Source: Variovorax sp. ZS18.2.2 (GTDB taxonomy: Bacteria > Pseudomonadota > Gammaproteobacteria > Burkholderiales > Burkholderiaceae_C). Taken from it: DNA of 64,000 nucleotides. The translations under genes and the position numbers were made by a program. Of the stretch, positions 8,606 through 17,557 are shown one piece after another; position 1 is the stretch's first letter, and each line of letters starts with the position of its first letter. The DNA lies in the NCBI RefSeq assembly GCF_024701975.1, contig NZ_JANLNM010000014.1, forward strand, positions 1 through 64,000. The letters run 5' to 3'. The notes beneath the pieces were generated by a model. That model was not told the DNA's origin, searched no databases, and worked only from the letters and a program-made list of their open reading frames with translations.

Positions 8606-10186
8606 ATGCCAGTGTCGAAGACCTCTAACATGCCTCCCACCGTTGACTCGCTGATGCGAGTCGTCGAGGCCCGTGACGCCGAAGTCGCACTACTGAAGCT
8701 GATGGTCGACAAGCTCAAGATGCAGTTGCTGCGGCAACTGCGCGCGCGGTTCGGCGCCTCCAGCGAGCAACTGAACGATCCGCAGATCGCGTTGATCGAA
8801 GGCCTGCCGGTGCACGAGTTGGCGGCGGTCGCGAAAACGCCAAAGGCACCTGCGGCCAACAGCGAAGGCTTCGATCGCAGCCTGCCGGCTCACTTGCCGC
8901 GCGAGGACAAGGTGTACAGGCCCCCAGCATCGAATGCACGGCATGATGCTGACGCCCAGGCCTGTGGCTGCAACGCCTGTGGTGGGCGTCTGCGTCAGAT
9001 CGGCCAGGACGTCTCGGAGCAACTCGAATACGTGCCTTCGCGCTTCAAGGTGATACGGCACGTGCGCCCCAAGCTCGCGTGCGTTGCATGCGAATCCATC
9101 TTCCAGGCGCCGGCACCAAGCCGACCGATCGCACGCGGTGTCGCTGGGCCCGGGCTGTTGGCCCACGTGATGGTGAGCAAGTATTGCGATCATCAGCCCC
9201 TGTACCGCCAGAGCCGCATCTATGCCCGAGAGGGTGTGGAGATCGTGCGCTCCACCATGTCGGGCTGGATCGGCCAGGGCGAGAGGCTGCTGGACCCGTT
9301 GGTCGCCGCACTGGGGCGCTACGTGCTGGCCGGCTCCAAACTCCACGCAGACGACACGCCAGTGGCCGTGCTGTCGCCCGGGCGCGGCCGCACCAAGACT
9401 GGACTACTGTGGGTCTACGTGCGCGACGACCGCGCATCGGGGAGCGCTGACGCGCCTGCGGCGTGGCTGCGTTATTCCCCCGACCGCAAGGGCGAACATC
9501 CTCAGGCGCACCTGAAGGACTTCAAGGGCGTCTTGCAGGCCGACGCGTATGCCGGCTTCGCCAAGCTCTACGCTGACGGCGGCATCGTCGAAGCATCTTG
9601 CTGGGCGCATGCCAGGAGGCCCTTCTGGGATCTGCATGAGAGTCAGGGGCAAGTTCCCGACTCGATCGCCGAACAGGCGTTGCGACGCATCGGCGCCCTG
9701 TATGCGATCGAGGCCGACATCCGTGGGCGATCACCCGAGGAGCGATGTCATGAACGCCAGACCCGAGCGGGACCGTTGCTCGAGGAGTTGTTCGCCTGGT
9801 TGAGGGGAATGCTCGGGCAGGTCTCGGTCAAGTCGGAACTCGGACGCGCCATTGGGTACACCCTCACTCGCCTTCGGTCATTGACGCGCTACCGTGATGA
9901 CGGGACCATCGAGATCGACAACAATGCCGCAGAGCGCGCTCTGCGCGGTGTGAGCCTTGGTCGCAAGAACTACATGTTCATGGGCTCTGACGCGGGTGGC
10001 GAGCGCGCCGCGGCAATTTATAGCCTGGTGGAATCGGCCAAGTTGAATGGGATCGATCCCGAGGCGTACCTGCGCGACGTGCTGTCGCGCATCGCCGACC
10101 ATCCCATCAACCGCATCGACGAGTTGTTGCCCTGGAACATTGGCGGCCAGCATGTCGAGCGGCCCAAGGAACGACTGGCTGCCTGA
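8606..10186 (+). CDS. tnpC: IS66 transposase TnpC
   Basis: A 526-aa DDE transposase. It has the N-terminal leucine-zipper-like helix ([16 protein letters not shown]), an [10 protein letters not shown] segment, a zinc-binding part with [10 protein letters not shown] and the later CVACE, and the DDE core: LHADDTPV near 247-254, [10 protein letters not shown] near 309-318 and a C-terminal [13 protein letters not shown] near 430-442 carrying the acidic residue. The start shown is the ATG at 8606; an ATG at 8630 is also possible. Frame intact from end to end. Confidence 0.95.
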   Translation: MPVSKTSNMPPTVDSLMRVVEARDAEVALLKLMVDKLKMQLLRQLRARFGASSEQLNDPQIALIEGLPVHELAAVAKTPKAPAANSEGFDRSLPAHLPREDKVYRPPASNARHDADAQACGCNACGGRLRQIGQDVSEQLEYVPSRFKVIRHVRPKLACVACESIFQAPAPSRPIARGVAGPGLLAHVMVSKYCDHQPLYRQSRIYAREGVEIVRSTMSGWIGQGERLLDPLVAALGRYVLAGSKLHADDTPVAVLSPGRGRTKTGLLWVYVRDDRASGSADAPAAWLRYSPDRKGEHPQAHLKDFKGVLQADAYAGFAKLYADGGIVEASCWAHARRPFWDLHESQGQVPDSIAEQALRRIGALYAIEADIRGRSPEERCHERQTRAGPLLEELFAWLRGMLGQVSVKSELGRAIGYTLTRLRSLTRYRDDGTIEIDNNAAERALRGVSLGRKNYMFMGSDAGGERAAAIYSLVESAKLNGIDPEAYLRDVLSRIADHPINRIDELLPWNIGGQHVERPKERLAA

Positions 10187-10228
10187 AGACCTCGCGTCCG
10201 GCGCCGCAAACGCAAGGAGGACGACGAA

Positions 10229-10750
10229 GTGAATTCGCAAGGCCCCGACGCAAAGCTGATCGATGCGCTCAACCAGGCCAGCAGCCTACAGCTGTTCCAG
10301 CTGAGCGCCATCATCGATCGCATGCTGGCCGATCCACGGCGGGTCATCGCCGTGCGGACCCACATGAACCTCGGGCAGATCGTGCGCTTCATCGACTGGC
10401 GCGACGGCCAGATGCGCAGCGGCAAGGTGGTCGCCATGAGGGACACCCAGGTCACCTTGCACGAGGACAGCACGCGCAGAGAGTGGAAGTTGCCGTACGC
10501 GGCCATCGAGCCGCCGAATCCTGCGAGCCCAGTCGACACCACGTCGGCATCCGGCGCGGCACTGCCTCAACACAGGCCTGCGCGCGGCGACTTCCATCGC
10601 GGCGCGAGGGTCGCCTTCGACGACAAGTACCTCCAGCCTCAGGTGGGCATCATCGAGCGCATCAACCAGCGCACGGCCACCGTCGACATCGGCAGCGGGC
10701 AATCGTGGCGCGTCCCCTTCCACATGTTGCGTCAGGTCGTCGACATCTGA
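10229..10750 (+). CDS. IS66-linked passenger protein, function unknown
   Basis: This 173-aa gene lies inside the element, 42 nt after tnpC, with an AAGGAGGA ribosome site before a GTG start. The first part reads LFQLSAIIDRMLADPRRVI and GQIVRFIDWRDGQMRSGKVV, followed by a low-complexity linker and a second similar beta-rich half (VAFDDKYLQPQVGIIERI). The repeated GQIVRF...GKVV / GARVAF...GIIERI pattern suggests two SH3- or Tudor-like small barrels. Similar genes accompany some Burkholderiales IS66 elements, to my memory. It might help target or regulate transposition; that is a guess. Confidence 0.75.
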   Translation: MNSQGPDAKLIDALNQASSLQLFQLSAIIDRMLADPRRVIAVRTHMNLGQIVRFIDWRDGQMRSGKVVAMRDTQVTLHEDSTRREWKLPYAAIEPPNPASPVDTTSASGAALPQHRPARGDFHRGARVAFDDKYLQPQVGIIERINQRTATVDIGSGQSWRVPFHMLRQVVDI

Positions 10751-10790
10751 TCGCCGCCCCGAGTCAAGAGGGTAATGGGCGAACGCTTAC

Positions 10791-10798
10791 CTTACATC
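10791..10798. repeat. Right 8-bp target duplication of IS66 element
   Basis: CTTACATC, identical to 7704-7711. On the minus strand this copy supplies the TAA stop of the WYL pseudogene, so the insertion left the coding end of that gene unchanged. Confidence 0.95.
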
Positions 10799-11458
10799 GC
10801 ACGAATCTTTTTGCCGTTCCCTGCGCGAGGATCGACATAACCGGGAGCAAGCTCAGCTTCGCTCCCGTACAAATCCAACGGTTCCTTGAGCCACAGCGGA
10901 AAATCGCGAGCGGCAAGGCGGTGGTCTGGAGAACAGTCCACGCACCAGCGTCGGAGCATGTAGCCCGAATGCGCAGCTCGCACACGCACCTTGAGCACAC
11001 CGTCCACCATTGGGTAGTCCATCTTGACGATTTCGGGTCTGGGATGGTTCGGGTGCGCGACCAGTTCCAGCTCGATAACGCGGTTCCACAGCACGTCTTG
11101 CTCTACGGTCTCTTCCTTGAGCACAGGGCGGTCATCCAGCACCTTGGGATCTTGCATGCGCGTGAGCACGTAGTCCCGAAACTGGCGACGCTTTCGGTCG
11201 AATGCCCTCACCTGCCACATCAGACCGATGTCGACCAGCGCCAGAGGTACCAGTTCCTTGAGGGTGCGGCCACTTGCGACGGATGTGCAGTGAAGCCGCA
11301 CAGCCTGTCCCAAACGGATGGCCCCGGGTGATCGGCGCGATCACGGACGCCGCTGGCAGATTCAACGCAGTCGGGTATTCGCATCGCACCGTGGGCTGGG
11401 ACTGAGCACCTAGGGTCAGAGATGGGCCGAATCCGACATCCAGTCGTTTGATCAGCAA
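10792..11458 (-). pseudogene. WYL-domain transcriptional regulator, frameshifted and N-truncated
   Basis: The C-terminal 170 residues form a WYL domain with its WCX-like end: LVPLALVDIGLMWQVRAFD, FRDYVLTRM, then RAAHSGYMLRRWCVDCSPDH and LAPGYVDP. WYL domains bind nucleic acid or small ligands and often control defence loci. The upstream part (ending ASVIAPITR) is in another frame; removing one G from the CCCGGGG run at 11322-11328 joins the two as ITR-AIRLGQAV, which fits the family. The helix-turn-helix part expected at the N-terminus is missing, and the frame upstream runs into the end of the MBL-fold gene. The gene is therefore probably dead, unless the extra G is a sequencing error. Confidence 0.75.
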
Positions 11459-11535
11459 GAAACTGTGTCGGCGACGACCGAACTTGAGCAGAGCAGCCCT
11501 ATCTGGAAACCCAACCGATTGAACGGTGAGTCGTC

Positions 11536-12879
11536 TTAGCGCCAGACGTTCGTGATCGATTCGTCAACTTGTGTGAGCGCAGACTCACTAACTACCTGAA
11601 GCACATCGCACCTGCTCAACGCGCTTTCGACCTCTTCATGGGGATGGCCGTAGACGGAGCGCTTCGCAGGCGCAATAAACAATCGCACGCCCAAGCTAAA
11701 GCACGTCATCAGGGACAACAGCGGGCTGATGCCGTCAGTTGCATAGTTGTGCCTGGACCCGTGGTGAGGCACCAGGATAGTGGAGACTCGCGGCAGTTCC
11801 GCAAGAAAATGACTTGCAAAGTCCGTGACAACAGCTTGATCAGGGAAATGCATGTCGCCTGTGCCCAGCCAGCCCACACTTCTTGTCATCTGGACAGGCT
11901 GCAACCGTGGCGTCTCCCAGTCCGGCAGACCATGAACCTGCCTGGCGAAACTAAAGCGCCCATAGTCGTTCCCCCGCTCCCTCGGGCCCGAATACATGCA
12001 CAGCGACGCGCTGTTGTAGTGCTCGAGCTCTGTCAACTTGTACAGAGCTCCAATCAGCGCCTTGAGTGTCATACCGCGTTTGGCCTTCTCGCCTGTCCTG
12101 ACCTGCTCGAGTGCAGCGTCGCAGTCCGCCTCGCTGACAGACGTATTCAGCAACTTATTGACTTCGCCTTTCCATGACTTTATGCCGGTGCTGCCGCCCT
12201 TGCCCAAGTTTTTGATAAGCAGTTTTAGCGCATTGAGTACCGTCAAGTTCCAGATCACGCTAGCCTTAGCACTGTCCCACTCGCGGGAATAGAAGCGGAA
12301 CTGCCAGTCGACCTTCGCCAAAGTAAAAGAAGTGCCATCACCCAGCGTCGTTCCCTCTTTGGCTGTTCGAAGAACCTCTCGTACAGTTGCCGGCAGTGAT
12401 AGGGCCGGTGCCTGTTGTTGCTCGTCGCCAGGCCCGTCAGTCGGACCATGGATGATCATGACTGGCCGCCCGAAAGTGCCTTTGTACAGGCCGATTGCGG
12501 TGGTGATTCCCTCCTGAATCACGTCCGCATCGCGTCCCTGGGCCAATGCGACGAAGACCATCCAGTCAAAGTATTTCTGCCGCTCCTTTGCTTTCAGGTG
12601 TGGCAGGATGACATTGGCAAAAGTCTGCTTCGATGCGTGCAGTTGAGGGACGCCACTTATATGGTCCAGGTCTAAGTGCGAGATGACAAGCCAGTCATGC
12701 TCTCTGGGGCGTTCGTCCGCGAAGGCCGCAATCACGTCCTTACGATGCGTTTCGTTAGAGCCGCCACAGTCATAGACAACGCTGAAGCCTGGCTCCTCAT
12801 GCCAGCAATGAATCTGCGTGTGGTGAAAGCCACCTTGCCCAATCGGATACTGCGTCCTGTCGACTTTGAAGTTGTACAT
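11536..12879 (-). CDS. Metallo-beta-lactamase-fold hydrolase, conflict-associated type
   Basis: A 447-aa protein with an MBL fold: the metal motif SHLDLDHISG (HxDxDH) near residues 68-77, GTGDMHF in the second half supplying the bridging Asp, and VPHHGSRHNY further on. The order resembles the ComEC-type hydrolase domain. A 200-residue insertion, poorly conserved in appearance, lies between the first motifs and GTGDMHF. The start at 12879 was chosen because AGAGGGA stands 5-6 nt upstream; a frame start 12 codons earlier lacks a ribosome site. It is the first gene of the minus-strand run (MBL, WYL, 219-aa protein, exonuclease, helicase). Substrate unknown: nucleotide or nucleic-acid phosphodiester is likely. 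Confidence 0.75.
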   Translation of the reverse strand: MYNFKVDRTQYPIGQGGFHHTQIHCWHEEPGFSVVYDCGGSNETHRKDVIAAFADERPREHDWLVISHLDLDHISGVPQLHASKQTFANVILPHLKAKERQKYFDWMVFVALAQGRDADVIQEGITTAIGLYKGTFGRPVMIIHGPTDGPGDEQQQAPALSLPATVREVLRTAKEGTTLGDGTSFTLAKVDWQFRFYSREWDSAKASVIWNLTVLNALKLLIKNLGKGGSTGIKSWKGEVNKLLNTSVSEADCDAALEQVRTGEKAKRGMTLKALIGALYKLTELEHYNSASLCMYSGPRERGNDYGRFSFARQVHGLPDWETPRLQPVQMTRSVGWLGTGDMHFPDQAVVTDFASHFLAELPRVSTILVPHHGSRHNYATDGISPLLSLMTCFSLGVRLFIAPAKRSVYGHPHEEVESALSRCDVLQVVSESALTQVDESITNVWR

Positions 12880-13149
12880 CAATTCCCTCTTTGAAAAATA
12901 CGACTCTATATCCACGGGTTGGAATTCACCGCGCGCTTACCAAGCACATCGTAGGTCTGAATGTGGCTTCGCTAGCGAAAGGCTTAAAGGAGGTTCTCAT
13001 TGCACTCGCTCAGTCCCAGTACGGGGATCAGGTCAACCAGCATTGATCCTTCTGCCACGGCGCGATTGCGGTTGAGTCGCTGCCCCTTACCTGCCGCGCG
13101 TCGATTCACGGCGCCGCGATGGCCAATGAGTTCGGTCGCAGGCGACGAA

Positions 13150-14322
13150 TCAACGCGAGGGCGGCCGGGACACTGCGCCTGCAATGATCATCTTCTGAAT
13201 CTCTGACGTGCCCTCGTAGATGCGCAAGGCCCTGATTTGGCGGAACAGTTGCTCGGGCTCTGAGTCCGCAACGAGGCCAGCGGCCCCGAACAGCTGCACC
13301 ACGTCGTCCACGACGCGCGAAGCGCCGTCCGTGGCATGCAGCTTAGCCATGCTCGCATGGGCCGCCACATCGCGAACGCCTGTGTCGAATTCCCAGGCAG
13401 CGCGCGCCACGAGCAGTGCCGTGGTGTCGAGGTGCAAGGACATGCCGGACAGCTTTTCGATGGTGAACTGGGTCTGGATCAGCTTCGAGCCCGCCACGTT
13501 GCGCTGTCGCGACCAATCCGTGGCGCAGCGCATCGCACGGCGGCAGAAGCCGAGTGCCGCGGCGCCCACACTCACGCGGTAAAGATCGAGGATCTCGGTG
13601 GCGTATATGAAGCCCTTGCCTGGCTCTCCGATGAGCGCCGTTGCAGGCAGCAGGCACTGACTGAAATGGAGACTGGAGAACGCGCGCGGCGCGAGCAGGT
13701 CGATGCGTTCGGTACGCAATCCCGAGGTGCTGGCCGGGACCCAGAGAAAGCTAAGACCAAGTCCACCTGGTCCTTCCCCGGTGCGTGCAAGTACCGCATG
13801 GTGGTCGGCAATAGGTCCGTTCGAGATCCAAGTCTTGGTGCCGTCAAGCACATAGCCCGCGCCCTCGCGCACCGCCTGCGACTTGAGCGCTGCGAGATTG
13901 GACCCACTCTCGGACTCGGACAACGCCAACGCACCGATGCTCCGGCCTTCGCGCATCGCAGGGATGACGCAGGCTCGTTGCTCGGGCGAGCCGTACCAGG
14001 CAAGCGGTGCAGCGGCGAGGCCCTGAATCGAGAACGCGAAATCGAGTAGGTCGTCGAGGAAGGCCAGCGCTTCGCGGATCAGGCACAGCGAACGCACATC
14101 GGGGCGTTGCCGGCCACTGTCCGCCTCGACCGCGTGCCGCAGCCAACCGGCCTCGCCGAGCAGCCGTGTGTAGACGCGCCCCTTTTCCTCGACATCTAGC
14201 GCGCGATGTTCGTGCGGCAGTTGCCGATGCCGCTCAACCCAAGCTTCCAGGTCGGCCGCGAGCGCGTGGTGCCGTTCTTCGTAGAAGGGTAGTCGCAGGA
14301 TGGAGGGGTCAAACAGGGTCAT
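13150..14322 (-). CDS. Acyl-CoA dehydrogenase-like flavoenzyme
   Basis: A 390-aa FAD enzyme of normal family length. ALSESESGSN near residues 130-139 is the FAD/substrate loop, TKTWISNG follows, and RIYEGTSEIQ near the end holds the usual catalytic Glu. It would introduce a C2-C3 double bond into an acyl thioester, either on CoA or, given the cluster, on the carrier protein encoded upstream. Last gene of the 11-gene operon. The ATG at 14322 overlaps the phosphopantetheinyl transferase stop by 4 nt (ATGA); a much longer frame upstream is a shadow of that gene. Confidence 0.85.
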   Translation of the reverse strand: MTLFDPSILRLPFYEERHHALAADLEAWVERHRQLPHEHRALDVEEKGRVYTRLLGEAGWLRHAVEADSGRQRPDVRSLCLIREALAFLDDLLDFAFSIQGLAAAPLAWYGSPEQRACVIPAMREGRSIGALALSESESGSNLAALKSQAVREGAGYVLDGTKTWISNGPIADHHAVLARTGEGPGGLGLSFLWVPASTSGLRTERIDLLAPRAFSSLHFSQCLLPATALIGEPGKGFIYATEILDLYRVSVGAAALGFCRRAMRCATDWSRQRNVAGSKLIQTQFTIEKLSGMSLHLDTTALLVARAAWEFDTGVRDVAAHASMAKLHATDGASRVVDDVVQLFGAAGLVADSEPEQLFRQIRALRIYEGTSEIQKMIIAGAVSRPPSR

Positions 14323-15035
14323 GGCGTACAGGCTTCTCGAATAAGGGCGTCCGCGCACTTGGTGGCGGGCGGATGAAGGCCGCCGCGTTGGCGAGTGAGC
14401 GCGCCGGCCAATCCGCTTGGCAACCCGGGGAGATCGTTGAGGGTCCACCAGCCTGGTCGTCCTTCGGCATCCGATGCACGCAGGGTCACGGGTCCTGGCT
14501 CGCAGCCGACGCTCACCGAGGCCATCGACCGATGCAGGCCTGTGCCGATGGCCTTGAGCAAGGCTTCCTTGCGCGTCCAGAACTGCGCGAGTACATGCGT
14601 TGCACACGGTTCTTTGAGCTGGCTCCAGGCCTCTCTCTCCGCTGTAGAAAGAATCATCCGGGCCAACCCGTCCTTCCGACCCGCGAAACGATCGAGGCAC
14701 TCGATGTCGATGCCCACGGCGCACTCACCGACGGCGGCGGCCCAATGGCTGTCGGTGTGGCTGAGGCTGAAGCGCCATGGCAACGCATCTAGCATCGGCT
14801 TGTCCGCCGGACCGGTGACGGCGAATTTCAGGTCCGCCGGCGGCATCTCGAGTCGCTCTCCGAGCCACAGCCGAAGCGCCGCATGGCTGGCGCGGAAACG
14901 CTCGGCATCGGCCTGCCGGATGAAGCGGTTCGCACGATCGAGTTCATCGGAGGACAGAATGCGCTCGCACACCTCCAGCGGCCAGGCCTCGACATCGATG
15001 GGACGGCACGTCCAAGCTTCGATGCGCACCCTCAT
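14319..15035 (-). CDS. 4'-phosphopantetheinyl transferase, Sfp type
   Basis: A 238-aa enzyme that transfers phosphopantetheine from CoA to a serine of carrier proteins. Both signature motifs are present: GIDIE near residues 108-112 (Mg-binding) and FWTRKEALLKA near 151-161. A SLSHTDSHWAAAV segment, also conserved, precedes them. It overlaps its neighbours by 4 nt at both ends. The likely clients are the three carriers of the locus: the 86-aa and 95-aa stand-alone proteins and the T domain of the NRPS. Its presence inside the operon supports a carrier-based pathway under common control. Confidence 0.9.
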   Translation of the reverse strand: MRVRIEAWTCRPIDVEAWPLEVCERILSSDELDRANRFIRQADAERFRASHAALRLWLGERLEMPPADLKFAVTGPADKPMLDALPWRFSLSHTDSHWAAAVGECAVGIDIECLDRFAGRKDGLARMILSTAEREAWSQLKEPCATHVLAQFWTRKEALLKAIGTGLHRSMASVSVGCEPGPVTLRASDAEGRPGWWTLNDLPGLPSGLAGALTRQRGGLHPPATKCADALIREACTP

Positions 15036-15856
15036 TCTCCCTGTCCGAGCGGTAATTCCGTATCCGGTTCAGGTTCGAACTCACCGGCGTCGCATCCCAC
15101 GAGCGTGCGCCGCGCGAAGTAGGCGAATGCGGCTTCCGAACGCTTGCCTGCCAGAATCCAGTCGTGCGCCTCCCTGGCCAGCGCAGGGTTGAGTTCCTTG
15201 ATCGTTCCGACCGCTTCGGCCAGCAGCTGCAACCGGGCCGCGCGTTCGCATTGAATCGCCACGACGCAGGCCTCTTCGACCGAACGCCCGGTCGCCACAA
15301 GCCCGTGGTGCGCGAGCAGTGCCGCGCGTTTGCCGCCGAGCACGCCCGAGATCAATTCGCCCTCGCTGTTGCCGACCGGCACGCCCGGCCATTCGCCGAG
15401 GAAGGCGACGTCGTCGTAGAGCATACATGCGTCCATCTGCGCGATCTTGAGCGCACGACCGACCATCGACAGCGCACTGACGTGCAGCGGATGCGTATGG
15501 ACGATGCACTGCACATCGGGCCTGGCGCGGTAGATCCAGCTGTGGAAACGGTTGGCAGGGTTGGCCATGCCCGATCCGCCGAGCACCTCGAGGTCTTCAT
15601 CGACGACCAGCAGGTTGGAGGGCCATATTTCGTCGAAGCCGAGCCCGAGCCGCTGCGTGAAGTAAGTGCCCGGCTTGGGCGCGCGCGCCGTGATCTGGCC
15701 CGCCAGGCCAGAGTCATGCCCCTGGGAAAACAGGATGCGGCAGGTCAGCGCGACTTTCTGCCGCAAGCTCCAGCGAGGCGATTCGAGGTGCCGCTGCATC
15801 GACGCCTTGGCACGCAGCACCAGATCGTCCTTGCCGAGGGAGAAGGTCGTGGCCAT
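15032..15856 (-). CDS. Class II aldolase/adducin-family protein
   Basis: A 274-aa protein with the zinc-binding histidines of class II aldolases: IVHTHPLH near residues 122-129 and LLAHHGLVATG near 188-198, plus LGFDEIWPSN. Family members do retro-aldol cleavage, decarboxylation or epimerisation of sugar-like or acyl substrates; a decarboxylase or retro-aldolase acting on a tethered beta-hydroxy acid would suit this cluster, but this is inference. Start ATG at 15856, 28 nt after the oxygenase stop. The frame extends further upstream without support. Confidence 0.8.
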   Translation of the reverse strand: MATTFSLGKDDLVLRAKASMQRHLESPRWSLRQKVALTCRILFSQGHDSGLAGQITARAPKPGTYFTQRLGLGFDEIWPSNLLVVDEDLEVLGGSGMANPANRFHSWIYRARPDVQCIVHTHPLHVSALSMVGRALKIAQMDACMLYDDVAFLGEWPGVPVGNSEGELISGVLGGKRAALLAHHGLVATGRSVEEACVVAIQCERAARLQLLAEAVGTIKELNPALAREAHDWILAGKRSEAAFAYFARRTLVGCDAGEFEPEPDTELPLGQGE

Positions 15857-15884
15857 GCGCGGTTCTTTGCCTGTTCTTTCTGCG

Positions 15885-16601
15885 TCAGTGCGTCGGCGCC
15901 GTGGCCCTGTCGGCCGGTGCCGTTCTTGTTTGACATTGCGCCTCGATCGACTCGAAGAAATCGAGCCGCGCGTCCACCAGTGCATTGCCCGCGCTGAGCA
16001 TCCGCGCAATCTGGTCGGGATTCGTGCGCGCCAATTCGACCATGATGTTCTGCATCGTGTCGGCATGGCCGTCGTCGCATTCGACATGGATGCGGAAGAA
16101 CTCCACCGCATCGTCGGTGACACCGGCGGCCTTGAAGCCCTTGAGCAGGTCGGTGTAGATTGAGGGCACGAGCGCCTCCGCGCCCAGGCACAGTGCGCCG
16201 AGGCCGCGTGCCACGTTGGCGTCGCGGCAGTGATCGAACATCGTGTCGATCAGCCGGCGGGTCCCGAGCAAGGGGCGCTGGCCTTCCTGAGAAAGTTCGA
16301 AATGGATCAGCATGTTGCGATAGAGCACGCTGTGCGGCGTGGCGCTGTCCTCGGTCAGTCCGAGTTCCTCGCAAAGGTTCTCGGCCAGCCGCGAGACCTG
16401 TGTGTTGCTCGGCAGATTGGCCATCAGCGCGCAGAGGTAGCGTGTGAAGTAGCTGCTGTAGATGCCCTGCTGCACTAGGAACAGCTTGAGTTCGTTGAGT
16501 TCGACCTCTCCCTGCCGGCAACGCACGAGGAACCTGCTGTCGCGGATGCGATGGACCAGCTTCGACTTGAAATCTTCCAGCAGGGATAAATGCTCTTCCA
16601 T
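15885..16601 (-). CDS. Haem-oxygenase-like iron oxygenase (HDO/PqqC-like)
   Basis: A 238-aa all-helical protein. It has a NLCEELG helix near residues 88-94 and IHVECDDGHADTM near 172-184, which fits the Glu/His plus His-x-x-x-Asp-x-x-His iron ligands of haem-oxygenase-like di-iron oxidases (UndA, BesC, SznF, CADD). These enzymes do N-oxygenation, C-C fragmentation or decarboxylative desaturation of amino or fatty acids. ATG at 16601. The ferredoxin two genes upstream could supply electrons. Of all tailoring enzymes here this is the one most likely to give the product unusual chemistry. The exact reaction cannot be read from sequence. Confidence 0.75.
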   Translation of the reverse strand: MEEHLSLLEDFKSKLVHRIRDSRFLVRCRQGEVELNELKLFLVQQGIYSSYFTRYLCALMANLPSNTQVSRLAENLCEELGLTEDSATPHSVLYRNMLIHFELSQEGQRPLLGTRRLIDTMFDHCRDANVARGLGALCLGAEALVPSIYTDLLKGFKAAGVTDDAVEFFRIHVECDDGHADTMQNIMVELARTNPDQIARMLSAGNALVDARLDFFESIEAQCQTRTAPADRATAPTH

Positions 16602-16617
16602 CTTGTGCTCCTTGGAA

Positions 16618-17544
16618 TCAGATATGGTGGGTGATCGGCGCGCGGGCCAGGTACGCCGCCACGGCCGCCTGTAGGCTTGACGAGGTGTGCACGCCGAAAT
16701 GGCCGCTGCCCGGCACGCCGCGAAAAAGGGCCCCCGGGATGCAGCGCGCCACGGCCTGCGAGGTCTGGGCATGGATGATCGCGTCCTCGTCGCAATGCAG
16801 GACCAGTGTCGGCGGCCGGATGCGCGCGAGATGGCGCGACCAGTCGACCTCGAGGCATGCGGCCTGAAGCTGGGCGTAGCGGTAGGTTGACTCAGCGGTA
16901 TCGAAGGGAAGCCCGTTCAGCAGCGACAGCGCGGGATTGTCGTCGCCGCCTTCGGTGTCGGCGCCCTTTTGGAGCAGTGCACGAACCAGCGCGGCATAGC
17001 GGGTGCCGCCAGTCACCACCTTGGGCCACAGCGGCAACATGGTGCGCTGGTAGTCACTCTTTTCCAGCGCGTCGGGCAGTTCGATCGACGGACTGATGAG
17101 GCACAGGCGCTGCGTATCCAGCAGCCCATTCGCCACCGCGTACGCTGCGATGTTGGCGCCCGAGCAGAAGGCCACGATCGCATGAACGGCCTTGGCTGGG
17201 CGGGGCAAAACCGCCACCGCGTCGAGCGCCTGCTGCCGGATCGACAGATCGACTTCCGGATCGAAGGCATCGAAATCCGGCAGCCCGCGCGACTCCCATG
17301 TCACGACATGATGGTCGCGCGCCAGCCGCTTGGCCAGCGCCGCCATGAACAACACCGAGATGCCCAGCGCATTCACCAGCAGCACCGTCGGCTTGCGCTC
17401 GTCGCCGGCTTCGAACACTGCGAGCCGCACGTCGTCATCCGTGGTCGCGGTGCGTTGGCGAAAGACACCCGCGCCTTCGACGACAACGGCGAGCGAGCGA
17501 TGCGCTTCGCAAAGATAGGGCAGGCGATGGGTCTCGAGGGCCAT
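16618..17544 (-). CDS. Alpha/beta hydrolase
   Basis: A 308-aa hydrolase. The nucleophile elbow reads VAFCSGANIA near residues 118-127 (Ser in place, but flanked by Cys-x-Gly instead of Gly-x-Ser-x-Gly), an LVLHCDEDAIIH strand carries the acid residue, and SGHFGVH near the end carries the His. Such enzymes act as thioesterases or hydrolases in biosynthetic clusters. ATG at 17544, 13 nt after the ferredoxin stop. It could release or edit the acyl chain from the carrier protein, or cleave an intermediate. Confidence 0.75.
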   Translation of the reverse strand: MALETHRLPYLCEAHRSLAVVVEGAGVFRQRTATTDDDVRLAVFEAGDERKPTVLLVNALGISVLFMAALAKRLARDHHVVTWESRGLPDFDAFDPEVDLSIRQQALDAVAVLPRPAKAVHAIVAFCSGANIAAYAVANGLLDTQRLCLISPSIELPDALEKSDYQRTMLPLWPKVVTGGTRYAALVRALLQKGADTEGGDDNPALSLLNGLPFDTAESTYRYAQLQAACLEVDWSRHLARIRPPTLVLHCDEDAIIHAQTSQAVARCIPGALFRGVPGSGHFGVHTSSSLQAAVAAYLARAPITHHI

Positions 17545-17557
17545 GCGCGGCTTTGGC

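Larger units (their letters stand above)
7712..10790 (+). mobile_element. Complete IS66-family insertion sequence with a fourth gene
   Basis: The element is 3079 bp. The left end reads GTAAGCGTACGG and the right end, read inward on the other strand, GTAAGCGTTCGC: a GTAAGCG terminus as known for IS66, with imperfect inverted repeats after about 11 bp. It is flanked by identical CTTACATC duplications. It encodes tnpA, tnpB, tnpC and a fourth plus-strand gene. All frames are open, so it looks recent and possibly still mobile. It sits between the WYL pseudogene and the 219-aa gene, just at the WYL stop codon. Confidence 0.95.

Noticed and set aside
9045-10542. Long minus-strand frames opposite the IS66 transposase and passenger
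   Set aside because: Shadow frames of a high-GC gene: Arg/Pro-rich, no ribosome site, no motif, and the plus-strand genes are certain.
12965-12985. TTCGCTAGCGAA palindrome as a terminator or operator
   Set aside because: A short perfect palindrome alone, without a following T run and without a second copy, is not enough.
13150-14724. A 524-codon minus-strand frame for the dehydrogenase
   Set aside because: The first 134 codons lie over the phosphopantetheinyl transferase gene in another frame and are Arg-rich without family similarity; the ATGA overlap at 14319-14322 gives the natural start.
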